From: Oxalobacteraceae bacterium
GTDB taxonomy: Bacteria > Pseudomonadota > Gammaproteobacteria > Burkholderiales > Burkholderiaceae_D
Assembly (NCBI GenBank): GCA_013284265.1
Contig: JABTBR010000024.1
Span: 1-64,000 of the forward strand
Reading direction: 5' to 3'
Length of the DNA: 64,000 nt
Each line of letters opens with the position of its first letter. The stretch's first letter is position 1. Shown in pieces: positions 34,287-43,651 of this stretch. Both the position numbers and the translations under genes were made by a program. The notes below the pieces were generated by a model. The model was not told the origin of the DNA, made no database searches, and saw only the letters and a list, made by a program, of their open reading frames with translations.

Positions 34287-35360
34287 TCAGCGCCCGCCTG
34301 ACACCACGCGGGTGAGGCCAGGCAAATATTTCGCCCCCAGCCGGTAGACCGCGACCAGCAGGATAATCAGGGTAATCGGAATCAACAGATACAGCGTCAG
34401 CACTGCGGCACTGGAACTGGGCTGGACGATCTTGTAGGCGATCTTCCGGAAAATCGTCAGCAGCGGTTCATGGGCGGCAAAGACGAAGAAACTGGCGCTC
34501 GCCAAGCCTTGCAAGGCATGCCGCAGCGCTTCCCGACGTACCACCCATTTGCTCAGCGACAGGAACGCGATGGCACCGAGGACGATGGTCAGCTTTTCCA
34601 CATGGGTACTCGCTGGCGAGCCCAGCAGCATGACGTGGACCGGCAGGACGCATAGGTAAACGGCGATCAGGGGTTTGGCGTAGGCATCGAACCGGAACAG
34701 GCTCTGACGGTGACAGGCTAAGGCGGCCCCCACCGAGAAGAACAATAGCGCTGGCGCCGACGGAATGTAGAGCGGCCATATTTTTGCCACCCAGAGCAAG
34801 GCCAGGATGGCGAGAAACACCGCGGCCATCCGGCTGACGCAGAAATAAATCAGCGGCGACAGTAGTACCACCACCATCAGATCGCGGATAAACCAGAATT
34901 GATAGGCGATCGGCGGGCGGTCGATGCCGAAGATGGCGTTGGCATACTCGTACAGCCCGAAATCGGCGATTCTGGCATTGTTACCCGACACGAAGGCCTG
35001 GGTGGCTGGCAGGGACTGCACCGCGGCGTTGAGCAGCAGCGTGGCGATATTCCAGATCAGGAAAGGGATCAACAGGGTCTGGACACGCGAAGAAAACTTG
35101 TCCAGATAATGTTTCGTGGACGCCTGAAAACCTAAAAAGAACAGATAGCCGGACATCAGGAAAAACAGCGGAACCGCGCTCCTGGCCAGCCCCTGGGAGA
35201 TCAGATCGCGGATAAAGCCGGTCAGCGCATTGGTGCTAGCGAGGCCCAGCGTGGTGCCGGAAACGGAGACATCACTGCCATATGCATGGATAAAAACGAC
35301 GGCGACGATGAGTGGGAATCTGATACTACTTAGACGTTGTGATTGTTCTTTATCAAGCAT
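34287..35360 (-). CDS. Acyltransferase 3 family membrane protein
   Basis: 357 residues with about 10 membrane helices. The N-terminal SSIRFPLIVAVVFIHAYG carries the conserved His of acyltransferase-3 proteins, followed by RSAVPLFFLMSGYLFF and later QFWFIRDLMVVVLLSPLIY. Members O-acetylate or succinylate polysaccharides; here it would plausibly modify the exopolysaccharide, since it lies inside the PEP-CTERM/EPS region. Start ATG of MLDKEQSQRL. Substrate is not inferable. Confidence 0.87.
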   Translation of the reverse strand: MLDKEQSQRLSSIRFPLIVAVVFIHAYGSDVSVSGTTLGLASTNALTGFIRDLISQGLARSAVPLFFLMSGYLFFLGFQASTKHYLDKFSSRVQTLLIPFLIWNIATLLLNAAVQSLPATQAFVSGNNARIADFGLYEYANAIFGIDRPPIAYQFWFIRDLMVVVLLSPLIYFCVSRMAAVFLAILALLWVAKIWPLYIPSAPALLFFSVGAALACHRQSLFRFDAYAKPLIAVYLCVLPVHVMLLGSPASTHVEKLTIVLGAIAFLSLSKWVVRREALRHALQGLASASFFVFAAHEPLLTIFRKIAYKIVQPSSSAAVLTLYLLIPITLIILLVAVYRLGAKYLPGLTRVVSGGR

Positions 35361-35452
35361 TGCGACCCCTGTTAAGAAGGAAATTTTAGCATAAAATTAA
35401 TTCGCACACGCTTCCCCTTCCCCCAGCGCAAGACGGGCTCCCGGCAAACAGA

Positions 35453-35485
35453 CGAAAAAAAACGGAGGCCTCAGCCTCCGTCCTG
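35453..35485 (-). terminator. Terminator after the FxDxF gene at 35.5 kb
   Basis: Minus-strand GACGGAGGCTGAGGCCTCCG stem followed by eight T. Confidence 0.88.
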
Positions 35486-35504
35486 ATTGCTTGCAGCGGC
35501 TTGC

Positions 35505-36086
35505 TTAGGCAGCCACGGCCAGTTTGCGGCGGCGTGCCGCGAAACCGACGATGCCCAGGCCGGCCAGCAGCAGCGCGAACGCTTCTGGTTCCGGTACGGC
35601 GGCGATGGCGATGTTGCCGCTGTAGCTGCCGCCTTCGGCGTTAGCGACGTAACCGCTCACTTGCAAGGTGTAGTTGCCGGCTGCCAGCGGCAGCAGGCCG
35701 CTGTCGAAGGCCCAAGCCTGGTCCAGCACGCTGAAATTGGTGGTGTCCTGATGGCCGGCCAGCACCACGTTGGCGCCGCTGAGCAGATTGAAACCGGTGA
35801 TGGTCAGGCCGGTGTTCGGCGCGGCGATCAGCGAGGTCATCAGAGCGCTCAGGTCATTGCTGGCGGTCAGCGTGAACGTGTAGTTATCGATGAAGAAGTT
35901 GTTGCCGGCGCCAGCCTGGCCAGCGTTGGCCAGCGAGATGGTCTGGCCGAAATCGGCCGAGGAAGCATCGGCCAGTTGGGCGCTCAGGTCGCTGGCAGGC
36001 GCGCTCAGGTCGACAGCTGCGTGGGCGGCAACGCTGGTAGCGGCCAGGGCGATGGACATCAGCAGGGATTGAATCAGTTTGTTCAT
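35505..36086 (-). CDS. PEP-CTERM protein, FxDxF-like family
   Basis: 193 residues: signal peptide (1-23), the FxDxF-like FIDNYTFTL site (Tyr in the last aromatic position), and the tail AVPEPEAFALLLAGLGIVGFAARRRKLAVAA. Second gene of a probable two-gene unit with the FxDxF gene 62 bp upstream, with a strong hairpin in the gap. Confidence 0.9.
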   Translation of the reverse strand: MNKLIQSLLMSIALAATSVAAHAAVDLSAPASDLSAQLADASSADFGQTISLANAGQAGAGNNFFIDNYTFTLTASNDLSALMTSLIAAPNTGLTITGFNLLSGANVVLAGHQDTTNFSVLDQAWAFDSGLLPLAAGNYTLQVSGYVANAEGGSYSGNIAIAAVPEPEAFALLLAGLGIVGFAARRRKLAVAA

Positions 36087-36104
36087 GGTTTCACCGGGTA
36101 GTAT

Positions 36105-36123
36105 GCGGACGCCGGGCGTCCGC
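36105..36123 (-). promoter_or_regulatory. Hairpin between two FxDxF genes
   Basis: Perfect 8-bp inverted repeat GCGGACGC-CGG-GCGTCCGC, ending 18 nt before the downstream ATG. No T run follows, so it is not a terminator. Likely an mRNA-processing or stabilising element. Confidence 0.5.
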
Positions 36124-36148
36124 AGGAGATCGAAAGGTCGGAATTGGC

Positions 36149-36703
36149 TCAGGCAGCTTTATTGCGGCGGCGGGCCAGCAAGCCCAGTACGCCGAAGCCG
36201 GCCAGCAGCATCGCGTAGGTGTCCGCTTCCGGTACGGCCAGCACGTGGCCATTGCCGGCGAAAGCGCCGCCGGTGGTGGAAACGACATTGCCGCTGACTT
36301 TGAAGTAGTAGGAACCGGCTGCCAGGTTGTTGATCGACAGCGTCCATTTGTCCTGGATGCCGGTCAGCAGCTGCACGCCGCCCGCGACGACCAGGTCGGT
36401 GCTGCTGTTGAACAGAGCCAGACCGGTCAGGTTCAGGCCATTGGTGGCCTTGGTGCTGGTCGAGGTGACGATCATGTCAACATTGCTCAGGCCGCTGGTA
36501 TTGAAGGTGAACTTGTCGGCGAACAGATTGGCCTGGTTGTTATTGCTGAAGGTATCGCCGAAGTTGGCGTTGCCTTTGCTGGCCAGGGTCACGGCTTTGG
36601 GTGCCTTGCTGATGTCGGCGCCGGCTGCGAAGGCCGAGGAGGCTGCCAGACTGGATGCTGCAACGACGAGGGCCAGAACGACCGAGCTGAAATTCTTTTT
36701 CAT
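36149..36703 (-). CDS. PEP-CTERM-like protein, FxDxF family, with variant VPEA sorting motif
   Basis: 184 residues from MKKNFSSVVL. Signal peptide (1-26), FxDxF signature FADKFTFNT, and a tail AVPEADTYAMLLAGFGVLGLLARRRNKAA in which the usual P-E-P reads P-E-A. The hydrophobic segment and Arg cluster are normal, so it is still a likely exosortase substrate. First gene of the FxDxF pair. Confidence 0.87.
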   Translation of the reverse strand: MKKNFSSVVLALVVAASSLAASSAFAAGADISKAPKAVTLASKGNANFGDTFSNNNQANLFADKFTFNTSGLSNVDMIVTSTSTKATNGLNLTGLALFNSSTDLVVAGGVQLLTGIQDKWTLSINNLAAGSYYFKVSGNVVSTTGGAFAGNGHVLAVPEADTYAMLLAGFGVLGLLARRRNKAA

Positions 36704-36901
36704 GCTTGCCTTAACAATGTGATGATGGGCGGTGCGCCACGGAGCGGCGGACTGCCGCAGATATACAAAAAACAATTGACCGCGATCATATCACATTGCC
36801 AAAAACACTGTTATGTTTTTTTTAAGAAATACTTTCCAGGAGGAACTATCAGCCTGGCCCGGCCGGCCATGCTTCCAGGGGGACGCCATCCCCCGCCCGC
36901 A

Positions 36902-37963
36902 TCAGCGCTGGCGCCGGTACGGCGCGGCCAGCGGCTCGCCGATGAACACACCCTGGGCCGGCCAGGCCACGCTGCGCCAGTAGGCTTCGATGGCGCTGGC
37001 GCCAGCCAGATAGTGCTGCAACAGCACCGTGGGCTGGGGGAATTTCTGCCAGAAATTGCAGGGCTCGGTCACCGAGCCATAGCTGGCCGTGGCGCCCGCC
37101 TCCAGCCAGCGCAGGCTGCTCATCTGGCTGTCGGCCAGCAGGTCGCCGCCGCTCGAGGTCAGGTGATCGGCCAGCGCGCCTGGCAGGAATTGCAAGGTCT
37201 CGAGCTTGGCCACCCTGGCCATACCGGTCTGGTAGACGATGATGTCCTTGGCGTCTTCCAGCGCATCGGCCTGCAGGTTCTTGATCGTCAGCTTTTTCTG
37301 CGGCACCCCGGCCACGCGCGGGAAGAAGGGACTGCGGCTGTTACGCGCCTGTTCGCTGGTGGTCAGATAGTAGGCGGTGGCCGGCTGGATGCTGAAGCCG
37401 CTGACCTGGCCGCGGCCGATCAGGGCCTTGCCCTCCTCCAGCGACTCGGTCGGCAGCAGCATCGCCAGACGCAGACCGAAGTCGGACGGCGCGCGTCCCG
37501 GCGGCGCATTGAAGTACGGGCTGGGCTTGCTGGGGCCGCAAGGTTTCTGGCACAGGCCGGCATCCAGGCCCAGGGTGTAGGCCGACGTGATGGAATTGCA
37601 TTCGACAGCATAGGGCGCGGTCCAGACCATCAGCACGGCCTGCACTTCCGGTCCCAGTTGCTGGTCGATCTGTTCCTTGAGCACGCGGAACTGCTCGGCG
37701 TCGAGGCGGCGCGGCCGGTTCGGAATCTTCACATGGGCCACATTGCGCGCCGGCACCTGGCGCACCTGGCGGTAGTGCTCGCCCAGCTCCACGCTGATCG
37801 GATCGTCGTCATTGATGACGATGGCCAGCTGGGCCGGCTGCAAGCCGGTAAATGGCTGCGCCCCGGGCGCCCTGGCGGCCACCACGGGACCCTGGGCGGC
37901 GACGGCCTGGGCCGCGCCGGCCAGGCAGATCAGGAAAGTGAGCAATGTGCGCAAGGAAAGCAT
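36902..37963 (-). CDS. TIGR03790-type secreted protein associated with exosortase systems
   Basis: 353 residues with a signal peptide (1-23). The C-terminal block GATASYGSVTEPCNFWQKFPQPTVLLQHYLAGASAIEAYWRSV plus GVFIGEPLAAPYRR identifies the TIGR03790 family, which occurs mainly in genomes with PEP-CTERM/exosortase systems; its activity is unknown. Another conserved part is VINDDDPISVELGEHYRQVRQVPARNV. It lies just after the sugar-nucleotide operon, with its own leader. Confidence 0.85.
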   Translation of the reverse strand: MLSLRTLLTFLICLAGAAQAVAAQGPVVAARAPGAQPFTGLQPAQLAIVINDDDPISVELGEHYRQVRQVPARNVAHVKIPNRPRRLDAEQFRVLKEQIDQQLGPEVQAVLMVWTAPYAVECNSITSAYTLGLDAGLCQKPCGPSKPSPYFNAPPGRAPSDFGLRLAMLLPTESLEEGKALIGRGQVSGFSIQPATAYYLTTSEQARNSRSPFFPRVAGVPQKKLTIKNLQADALEDAKDIIVYQTGMARVAKLETLQFLPGALADHLTSSGGDLLADSQMSSLRWLEAGATASYGSVTEPCNFWQKFPQPTVLLQHYLAGASAIEAYWRSVAWPAQGVFIGEPLAAPYRRQR

Positions 37964-37979
37964 CCTCCTATCATATAAA

Positions 37980-38010
37980 TAAAAACGGAAGCCAGGGGCT
38001 TCCGCTTTGA
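37980..38010 (-). terminator. Terminator after manC
   Basis: Minus-strand CGGAAGC-CCCTG-GCTTCCG then TTTTTATT, 37 nt after the manC stop. Confidence 0.85.
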
Positions 38011-38046
38011 TTATAGCGCGTATTTGCGCTACGGCAACACCAACGA

Positions 38047-39462
38047 TCAGGCGCGCGAATACACGTCTTCGAAGCGCACGATATCGTCTTCGCCCAGATA
38101 GCTGCCGGACTGGACTTCAATCAGGTGCAGCGGCAGCTTGCCCGGATTTTCCAGGCGGTGGTTCATGCCGATCGGGATATAGGTCGATTCGTTCTCGGTC
38201 AGCAAGGTCACGCTGTCGCCGCAGGTCACGCGGGCGGTACCGCTGACCACGATCCAGTGCTCGGCGCGGTGGTGGTGCATCTGCAGCGACAGCTTGCCGC
38301 CCGGATTGACGGTGATGCGCTTGACCTGGAAACGCTCGCCGATATCGATGCCTTCATAGCAGCCCCAGGGACGGTAGACCTTGGTGTGGTGCAGGTGTTC
38401 GGTACGCTCTTCGGCCTTCAGGTGCTCGACGATCTGCTTGACGCGCTGGACCTGGTCCTTGTGCGCGACCAGCACCGCATCGGCGGTCTCGACGACGACC
38501 AGATCCTTGACGCCGACCACGGCCACGATGCGGCTCTCGGCGCGCACCAGTGAACCGGAGACATTGTCCAGGTACACATCGCCGCGGGTGGCATTGCCAT
38601 CCGCACCGGTTTTCTGCACATCCCACAGCGCCGACCAGGAGCCGACATCGCTCCAGCCTATCGAGGCCGGCACGACGATGGCCTGGCGGGTATGTTCCAT
38701 CACCGCGTAATCGATCGAGTCCGACGGGCTGGCCAGGAAGGAGGCTTCGTCCAGGCGGCAGAAGTCCAGATCGCTGTAACCGAGGCGCACGGCGGCCTCG
38801 GAGGCGCTGGCGATGGCGGGCTGGAACTGGCTCAGCTCTTCGATATAGCGCTTGGCCTGGAACAGGAACATGCCGCTGTTCCAGAAGTAATTACCGGCGG
38901 CGACAAAGCCCTGGGCCGTGGCCAGGTCCGGTTTTTCAACGAAACGGTCGACCGCGAAGCACTGCTCGGCGTCGGCCGCCTTGCCGCTCTGGATATAGCC
39001 GTAGCCCGTTTCCGGACCGGTCGGCACGATGCCGAAGGTGGCCAGCGCGCCCTTGGCGACCAGCGCGGCGGCGCGTTCGATCGCGGCCAGGAAGGCGGGC
39101 GCGTCTTCGATCACATGATCGGCCGGCAACACCAGCATGACCGCGTCCGGGTCCTTGGCCAGCAGGTAGTTGGCGGCGCAGGCGACGGCCGGGGCGGTAT
39201 TGCGGCCTTCCGGTTCGAGCAGGATGCCCAGCGGTTTGACCTTGATTTCGCGCAATTGCTCGGCGACCAGGAAGCGGTGCTCATTGCCGCAGACGATCAG
39301 CGGTGCCTGCAGATCGGCCTTGCCGGACAGGCGGCTGACGGTCTCCTGCAACATGGTCAGCTCGGACACCAGCGGCAGCAGCTGCTTCGGCAGCACGGCG
39401 CGCGACAGGGGCCACAGACGGGTTCCGGCGCCGCCAGACAGGATTACGGGATAAATTTTCAT
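38047..39462 (-). CDS. manC: Bifunctional mannose-1-phosphate guanylyltransferase / mannose-6-phosphate isomerase
   Basis: 471 residues. Makes GDP-mannose from mannose-1-phosphate and GTP, with a type II mannose-6-phosphate isomerase cupin at the C-terminus. N-terminal nucleotidyltransferase motif LSGGAGTRLWPLSR, FVEKPD near 170, and C-terminal RPWGCYEGID..KRITVNPGGKLSLQMHHHRAEHW (metal-binding histidines). Last gene of the five-gene operon; its ATG overlaps the preceding stop by 4 bp. GDP-mannose is a probable precursor of the exopolysaccharide. Confidence 0.95.
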   Translation of the reverse strand: MKIYPVILSGGAGTRLWPLSRAVLPKQLLPLVSELTMLQETVSRLSGKADLQAPLIVCGNEHRFLVAEQLREIKVKPLGILLEPEGRNTAPAVACAANYLLAKDPDAVMLVLPADHVIEDAPAFLAAIERAAALVAKGALATFGIVPTGPETGYGYIQSGKAADAEQCFAVDRFVEKPDLATAQGFVAAGNYFWNSGMFLFQAKRYIEELSQFQPAIASASEAAVRLGYSDLDFCRLDEASFLASPSDSIDYAVMEHTRQAIVVPASIGWSDVGSWSALWDVQKTGADGNATRGDVYLDNVSGSLVRAESRIVAVVGVKDLVVVETADAVLVAHKDQVQRVKQIVEHLKAEERTEHLHHTKVYRPWGCYEGIDIGERFQVKRITVNPGGKLSLQMHHHRAEHWIVVSGTARVTCGDSVTLLTENESTYIPIGMNHRLENPGKLPLHLIEVQSGSYLGEDDIVRFEDVYSRA

Positions 39463-40619
39463 GCTGTTTTCTCTTCTCTCATAAATTCATTGCTATTGTC
39501 GGAGCGGCGCTTGTTGCGGCGGTCGCGCGCATTGGCCCAGGCATCCGGATCATATTCCGAAACATGCTTCATCTCGCCGGCACGGTCGACACTGTAATCC
39601 TTAAACACGATCATTTCGCTTAAAGAAACATTTGGCAACACACGAGTATATTCAAACAAGACGCTGCGCACCACTGTTGCTCCAGCGCAAATGTGGCTAC
39701 CATGGCCGATCCAGGTCGGGCCGATGATGGTCGCGCCCGCCTCTATGCTGGTGCCCGAACCGATGTAGACCGGTCCCTCGATGCGCGTGCCTTCCCAGTC
39801 GATGCTGGTGTTGAGCCCCACCCACAGGCCGTCTTCGATCTGGATGCCGGGCATGTCGAGGTGGGCCACTTCGCCCAGCAGCACGCTCTGGCACACTTCC
39901 CAGTAATCGGTGACGGTGCCGATGTCGATCCAGTTGAAGGCGCGGCTTTGCGCATAGAAAGGCAAGCCCTTCTCGGCCAGCAGCGGGAACAGCTCGGAAC
40001 CGATGTCGAAAGGACGGTCGGTCGGAATCAGGGCGATCACTTCCGGCTCGAAAATATAGATGCCGGTGCTGACGAAATTCGACAGCGCCTCTTGCTGGCT
40101 CGGTTTTTCCTGGAAGGATTTGATGCGGCCATCGCCCTCGGTGACCACCACGCCATAGCTCGACACCTTATCCCAGGGCACTTCCTTGGTCACCACCGAG
40201 GCCAGCGCACCCTTGCGCTTGTGCTCGAACAGGGCCGACTTGATGTCCAGGTCGATCAAGGCGTCGCCGCACAGCACGATCGTCGTTTCGTCGAAGAAAC
40301 CGCCGAACTGCTGGATCTTCTGCATGCCGCCCGCCGAACCCAGCGGCTGCGGGAACACTTCGCCGATGTCGGTGGTATAGCCCTCGAAGGAATAACCGAT
40401 CTGCACGCCGTACTGATGGCCTTCACCGAAATAATCCTCGATTTTTTCGTGCAGATGGGCCACGTTGACCATGATTTCCTTGATCCCGTACTTGGCCAGA
40501 TGCTCGATCAGATAAGCCATCACCGGCTTGCCCAGGATCGGGATCATAGGTTTGGGCAAGTCATAGGTCAGCGGCTGTACCCGCGTGCCCTTGCCTGCCG
40601 CCAGGATCATGGCTTTCAT
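39459..40619 (-). CDS. Sugar-1-phosphate nucleotidyltransferase with left-handed beta-helix domain
   Basis: 386 residues. N-terminal Rossmann-type transferase domain (MILAAGKGTRVQPLTYDLPKPMIPI, LCGDALIDLD, FQEKP) and C-terminal hexapeptide repeats (about 255-340; TRIEGPVYIGSGTSIEAGATIIGPTWIG). The fold resembles GDP-mannose pyrophosphorylase of the eukaryotic/GMPP type and glucose-1-phosphate transferases; the exact sugar is not determinable. The C-terminal Arg/Asn-rich tail (ARDRRNKRRSDNSNE) is unusual. 4-bp overlaps on both sides. Confidence 0.85.
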   Translation of the reverse strand: MKAMILAAGKGTRVQPLTYDLPKPMIPILGKPVMAYLIEHLAKYGIKEIMVNVAHLHEKIEDYFGEGHQYGVQIGYSFEGYTTDIGEVFPQPLGSAGGMQKIQQFGGFFDETTIVLCGDALIDLDIKSALFEHKRKGALASVVTKEVPWDKVSSYGVVVTEGDGRIKSFQEKPSQQEALSNFVSTGIYIFEPEVIALIPTDRPFDIGSELFPLLAEKGLPFYAQSRAFNWIDIGTVTDYWEVCQSVLLGEVAHLDMPGIQIEDGLWVGLNTSIDWEGTRIEGPVYIGSGTSIEAGATIIGPTWIGHGSHICAGATVVRSVLFEYTRVLPNVSLSEMIVFKDYSVDRAGEMKHVSEYDPDAWANARDRRNKRRSDNSNEFMREEKTA

Positions 40620-41161
40620 GCAAACACCTCCGCATTGGCCAGCAGCGAACCGGCCTGGTCTTTACCGGACAGCAGCGGCGCCGCCTCCAGTGGCCATTCG
40701 ATACCGATGGCCGGGTCGTTCCACAGGATAGAACGCTCGAACTCGGGCGCCCAGTAATCGGTGGTCTTGTACAGGAATTCGGCGGATTCGCTGGTGACGA
40801 CGAAGCCATGGGCGAAGCCGGCCGGTATCCACAGCTGGCGCTTGTTCTCGGCCGACAGTTCCAGCCCATACCACTGGCCGAAGGTTGGCGAGCTCTTGCG
40901 CAGGTCGACGGCCACGTCGAACACCGCGCCCGAAGTCACGCGCACCAGCTTGCCCTGGGCTTGCTGGATCTGATAGTGCAGGCCGCGCAGCACATTGCGC
41001 GCCGAGCGCGAGTGGTTATCCTGCAGGAACTCGGTCTGCACGCCGGTCAGCTCGGCGAAGCGGCGCGCATTGAAGCTCTCGTAGAAAAAGCCGCGCTCGT
41101 CGCCGAACACTTTCGGCTCGATGAGCAGCAAGCCCTCGAGGGGAGTGGTGATCACGTTCAT
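40616..41161 (-). CDS. rfbC: dTDP-4-dehydrorhamnose 3,5-epimerase
   Basis: 181 residues, RmlC cupin. Motifs [35 protein letters not shown] (catalytic His) and [12 protein letters not shown] are typical. It converts dTDP-4-keto-6-deoxyglucose to dTDP-4-keto-L-rhamnose. The start [10 protein letters not shown] overlaps the rfbA stop by 4 bp; longer in-frame starts run through rfbA. rfbD, needed for the next step, is absent from the window. Confidence 0.96.
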   Translation of the reverse strand: MNVITTPLEGLLLIEPKVFGDERGFFYESFNARRFAELTGVQTEFLQDNHSRSARNVLRGLHYQIQQAQGKLVRVTSGAVFDVAVDLRKSSPTFGQWYGLELSAENKRQLWIPAGFAHGFVVTSESAEFLYKTTDYWAPEFERSILWNDPAIGIEWPLEAAPLLSGKDQAGSLLANAEVFA

Positions 41162-42069
41162 CGCGGAATCACCCGGTCTTCCAGGATCTGCAGCAGGTAC
41201 TGGCCGTAATTGTTTTTCTTCAGTGGCTCGGCCAGCTTGCGCAGCTGGCCGGCGTCGATATAGCCCTTGCGGTAAGCGATCTCTTCCGGGCACGCGACTT
41301 TCAGGCCCTGGCGCTTTTCTATCGTGGCGATGAACTGCGACGCGTCCAGCAGCGAATCGTGGGTGCCTGTGTCGAGCCAGGCCATGCCGCGGCCCATCAG
41401 CTCCACCTTCAGGTCCTGGGCTTCCAGGTAGACCCGGTTGACGTCGGTGATTTCCAGCTCGCCCCGTGGCGAAGGCTTGATCGCGGCCGCGATATCGCAC
41501 ACCTTGTTGTCGTAGAAATACAGGCCGGTCACCGCATAGTTCGATTTTGGCTTCAGCGGTTTTTCCTCGATGCTGACCGCCTGGCGGTTCTCGTCGAAGT
41601 CGACCACGCCATAGCGCTCGGGATCGTGCACGTGGTAGGCGAACACGGTGGCGCCCTCGGTGCGCTCGTTGGCGCTGCGCAGCAAGGCATCGAGATCGTT
41701 ACCATAGTAAATGTTGTCGCCCAAAATCAGCGCCGACGGCGAGTCGCCGACGAATTCCTTGCCGATGATGAAGGCTTGCGCCAGGCCATCGGGCGAAGGC
41801 TGGACCGCATAACTGATCTGGATGCCCCACTGGCTGCCGTCGCCCAGCAAGTCCTGGAAGCGCGGCGTGTCCTGCGGGGTCGAGATGATCAGGATCTCGC
41901 GCATGCCCGCCAGCATCAAGGTCGTCAGCGGATGGTAGATCATCGGCTTGTCGTAAATCGGCAGCAATTGCTTCGATACGCTCATCGTCACCGGATACAG
42001 GCGCGTGCCCGAGCCGCCGGCCAGGATGATGCCCTTGCGCTTAGTTGGGTTCGTTACGTTCGTCATCAT
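41158..42069 (-). CDS. rfbA: Glucose-1-phosphate thymidylyltransferase
   Basis: 303 residues, Rml[17 protein letters not shown] at the N-terminus, ILGDNIYYG and [18 protein letters not shown] are the family hallmarks. It makes dTDP-glucose. Second gene of the operon, overlapping rfbB and rfbC by 4 bp each. Confidence 0.97.
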   Translation of the reverse strand: MMTNVTNPTKRKGIILAGGSGTRLYPVTMSVSKQLLPIYDKPMIYHPLTTLMLAGMREILIISTPQDTPRFQDLLGDGSQWGIQISYAVQPSPDGLAQAFIIGKEFVGDSPSALILGDNIYYGNDLDALLRSANERTEGATVFAYHVHDPERYGVVDFDENRQAVSIEEKPLKPKSNYAVTGLYFYDNKVCDIAAAIKPSPRGELEITDVNRVYLEAQDLKVELMGRGMAWLDTGTHDSLLDASQFIATIEKRQGLKVACPEEIAYRKGYIDAGQLRKLAEPLKKNNYGQYLLQILEDRVIPR

Positions 42070-43136
42070 GCACCTTCCCGGTTAAAGTAATTCGTCGCCA
42101 CCCAATTGGCATACGTGCCCGATTGCACATCGGCGACCCAGGCCTGGTTCGTCAGATACCACTGCACCGTCTTGGCGATGCCGGTCTGGAAGGTCTCGGC
42201 CGGCTTCCAGCCCAGCTCGCGTTCGAGCTTGCGCGCATCGATCGCGTAGCGGCGGTCGTGGCCTGGCCTGTCCTTGACGTAGGTGATCTGCTCGCGATAG
42301 CTGCCGCCAGCGGCCTTCGGCTTCTGCTGATCGAGCATATCGCACAGGGTATGGACGACTTCCAGGTTGGCCATCTCGTTCCAGCCGCCGACATTATAAG
42401 TCTCGCCCAGGCGCCCGGCTTCGAGCACGCGGCGGATTGCGGCGCAATGGTCGCTGACATACAGCCAGTCGCGCACTTGCTGGCCATCGCCATAGATCGG
42501 CAGAGGCTTGCCCGCCTGCGCGTTGGCGATGATCAGCGGAATGAGTTTTTCCGGGAAGTGGTAAGGACCGTAGTTGTTCGAGCAATTGGTCGTCACCGTC
42601 GGCAGGCCGTAGGTGTGGTGGTAGGAGCGCACCAGGTGGTCCGACGCCGCCTTGGAAGCCGAGTAAGGGCTGTTCGGCGCGAAGGCCGTCGTTTCGCTGA
42701 ACGGCGCATCGTCCGGTCCCAGCGTGCCATACACTTCATCGGTCGACACGTGCAGGAAACGGAAGGCCGTTTTCTCCGCTTCGGGCAGCGCGCTCCAGTA
42801 GGCGCGCGTCGCTTCGAGCAGGCTGAAAGTGCCGTTGATGTTGGTATTGATGAATTCGCCAGGACCGAGGATGGAACGGTCGACATGGCTTTCCGCCGCG
42901 AAGTGGACAATCGCGCGCGGTTTGTGCAGCTGCAGCAATTCCAGCACCTTGGCTTGATCGCAAATATCGCCGTGCACGAAAATATGGCGCGCATCGTCCT
43001 TCAGCGTCGCCAGATTGTTCAAATTGCCCGCATAGGTCAATTTATCCAGGTTCAGTACCGGCTCATCAGACTGGGCCAGCCAGTCGAGCACAAAGTTAGA
43101 ACCAATAAAACCTGCACCACCCGTCACCAAAATCAT
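42066..43136 (-). CDS. rfbB: dTDP-glucose 4,6-dehydratase
   Basis: 356 residues, short-chain dehydrogenase fold. NAD-binding GGAGFIGS, catalytic STDEVYG (Asp-Glu pair) and [11 protein letters not shown] (Tyr/Lys). It makes dTDP-4-keto-6-deoxyglucose. First gene of the five-gene operon; I used the [13 protein letters not shown], which fits the family. The divergent GH5-like gene shares its upstream region. Confidence 0.97.
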   Translation of the reverse strand: MILVTGGAGFIGSNFVLDWLAQSDEPVLNLDKLTYAGNLNNLATLKDDARHIFVHGDICDQAKVLELLQLHKPRAIVHFAAESHVDRSILGPGEFINTNINGTFSLLEATRAYWSALPEAEKTAFRFLHVSTDEVYGTLGPDDAPFSETTAFAPNSPYSASKAASDHLVRSYHHTYGLPTVTTNCSNNYGPYHFPEKLIPLIIANAQAGKPLPIYGDGQQVRDWLYVSDHCAAIRRVLEAGRLGETYNVGGWNEMANLEVVHTLCDMLDQQKPKAAGGSYREQITYVKDRPGHDRRYAIDARKLERELGWKPAETFQTGIAKTVQWYLTNQAWVADVQSGTYANWVATNYFNREGA

Positions 43137-43651
43137 TATTAAACCGCCCTTTTCGAGTACCAGCAAGTGACACATGCGTGCTAGGCGCATGCCCATTCGA
43201 GATCCAAAACAGCCGCCGCCGCTTTCGCCGCAACGCACCATTTAATTAATTTTACAATACTACTGTGTGAGCAATGTTACAATAGTTTCGATAAAGCAGC
43301 CAACATTGGCGTACCGTGCGCGCCTCCCGCCTGTTTCAGCTATCATATTGGCAATGTTACTTTGGGAATAAAGCAGGGGAATTTCCCACCCCTGCCCTTG
43401 CGTTGCGCATGGATAGTTTCCACAAACCAACAAAAGATGCTTTTGGCGACGAAAGCGTTTGACTTCGTCTAGCAAGCCAGTATCATGAAGTTCTGTGGTT
43501 TTTTGCTTTTCCCTATCTTGAATCAGCCCGCTTCACCGCTGTCCTGAATCCTTCAGTCAGTACTGTAGCGTTGAAACGGGTTGGTTTATATACGTAGCTT
43601 TTCTTATATGCTATACGCGCAGTTGATCCGCTTGCGCCTCGAGGAGTTAAT
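43137..43651. other. Divergent regulatory region rfbB / GH5-like gene, with 80-bp direct repeats
   Basis: 515 bp without a gene. GCAATGTTAC occurs at 43271-43280 and 43351-43360, each followed by ATAAAGCAG at 10 and 7 bp; ATAGTTTC also recurs at 43282 and 43413. The region is AT-rich near the rfbB start (TTTAATTAATTTTACAAT). It presumably controls both directions. Confidence 0.5.

Noticed and set aside
43260..43475. 71-codon minus-strand frame in the rfbB/GH5 intergenic region
   Set aside because: No ribosome-binding site and no protein-like pattern; it overlaps the direct repeats.
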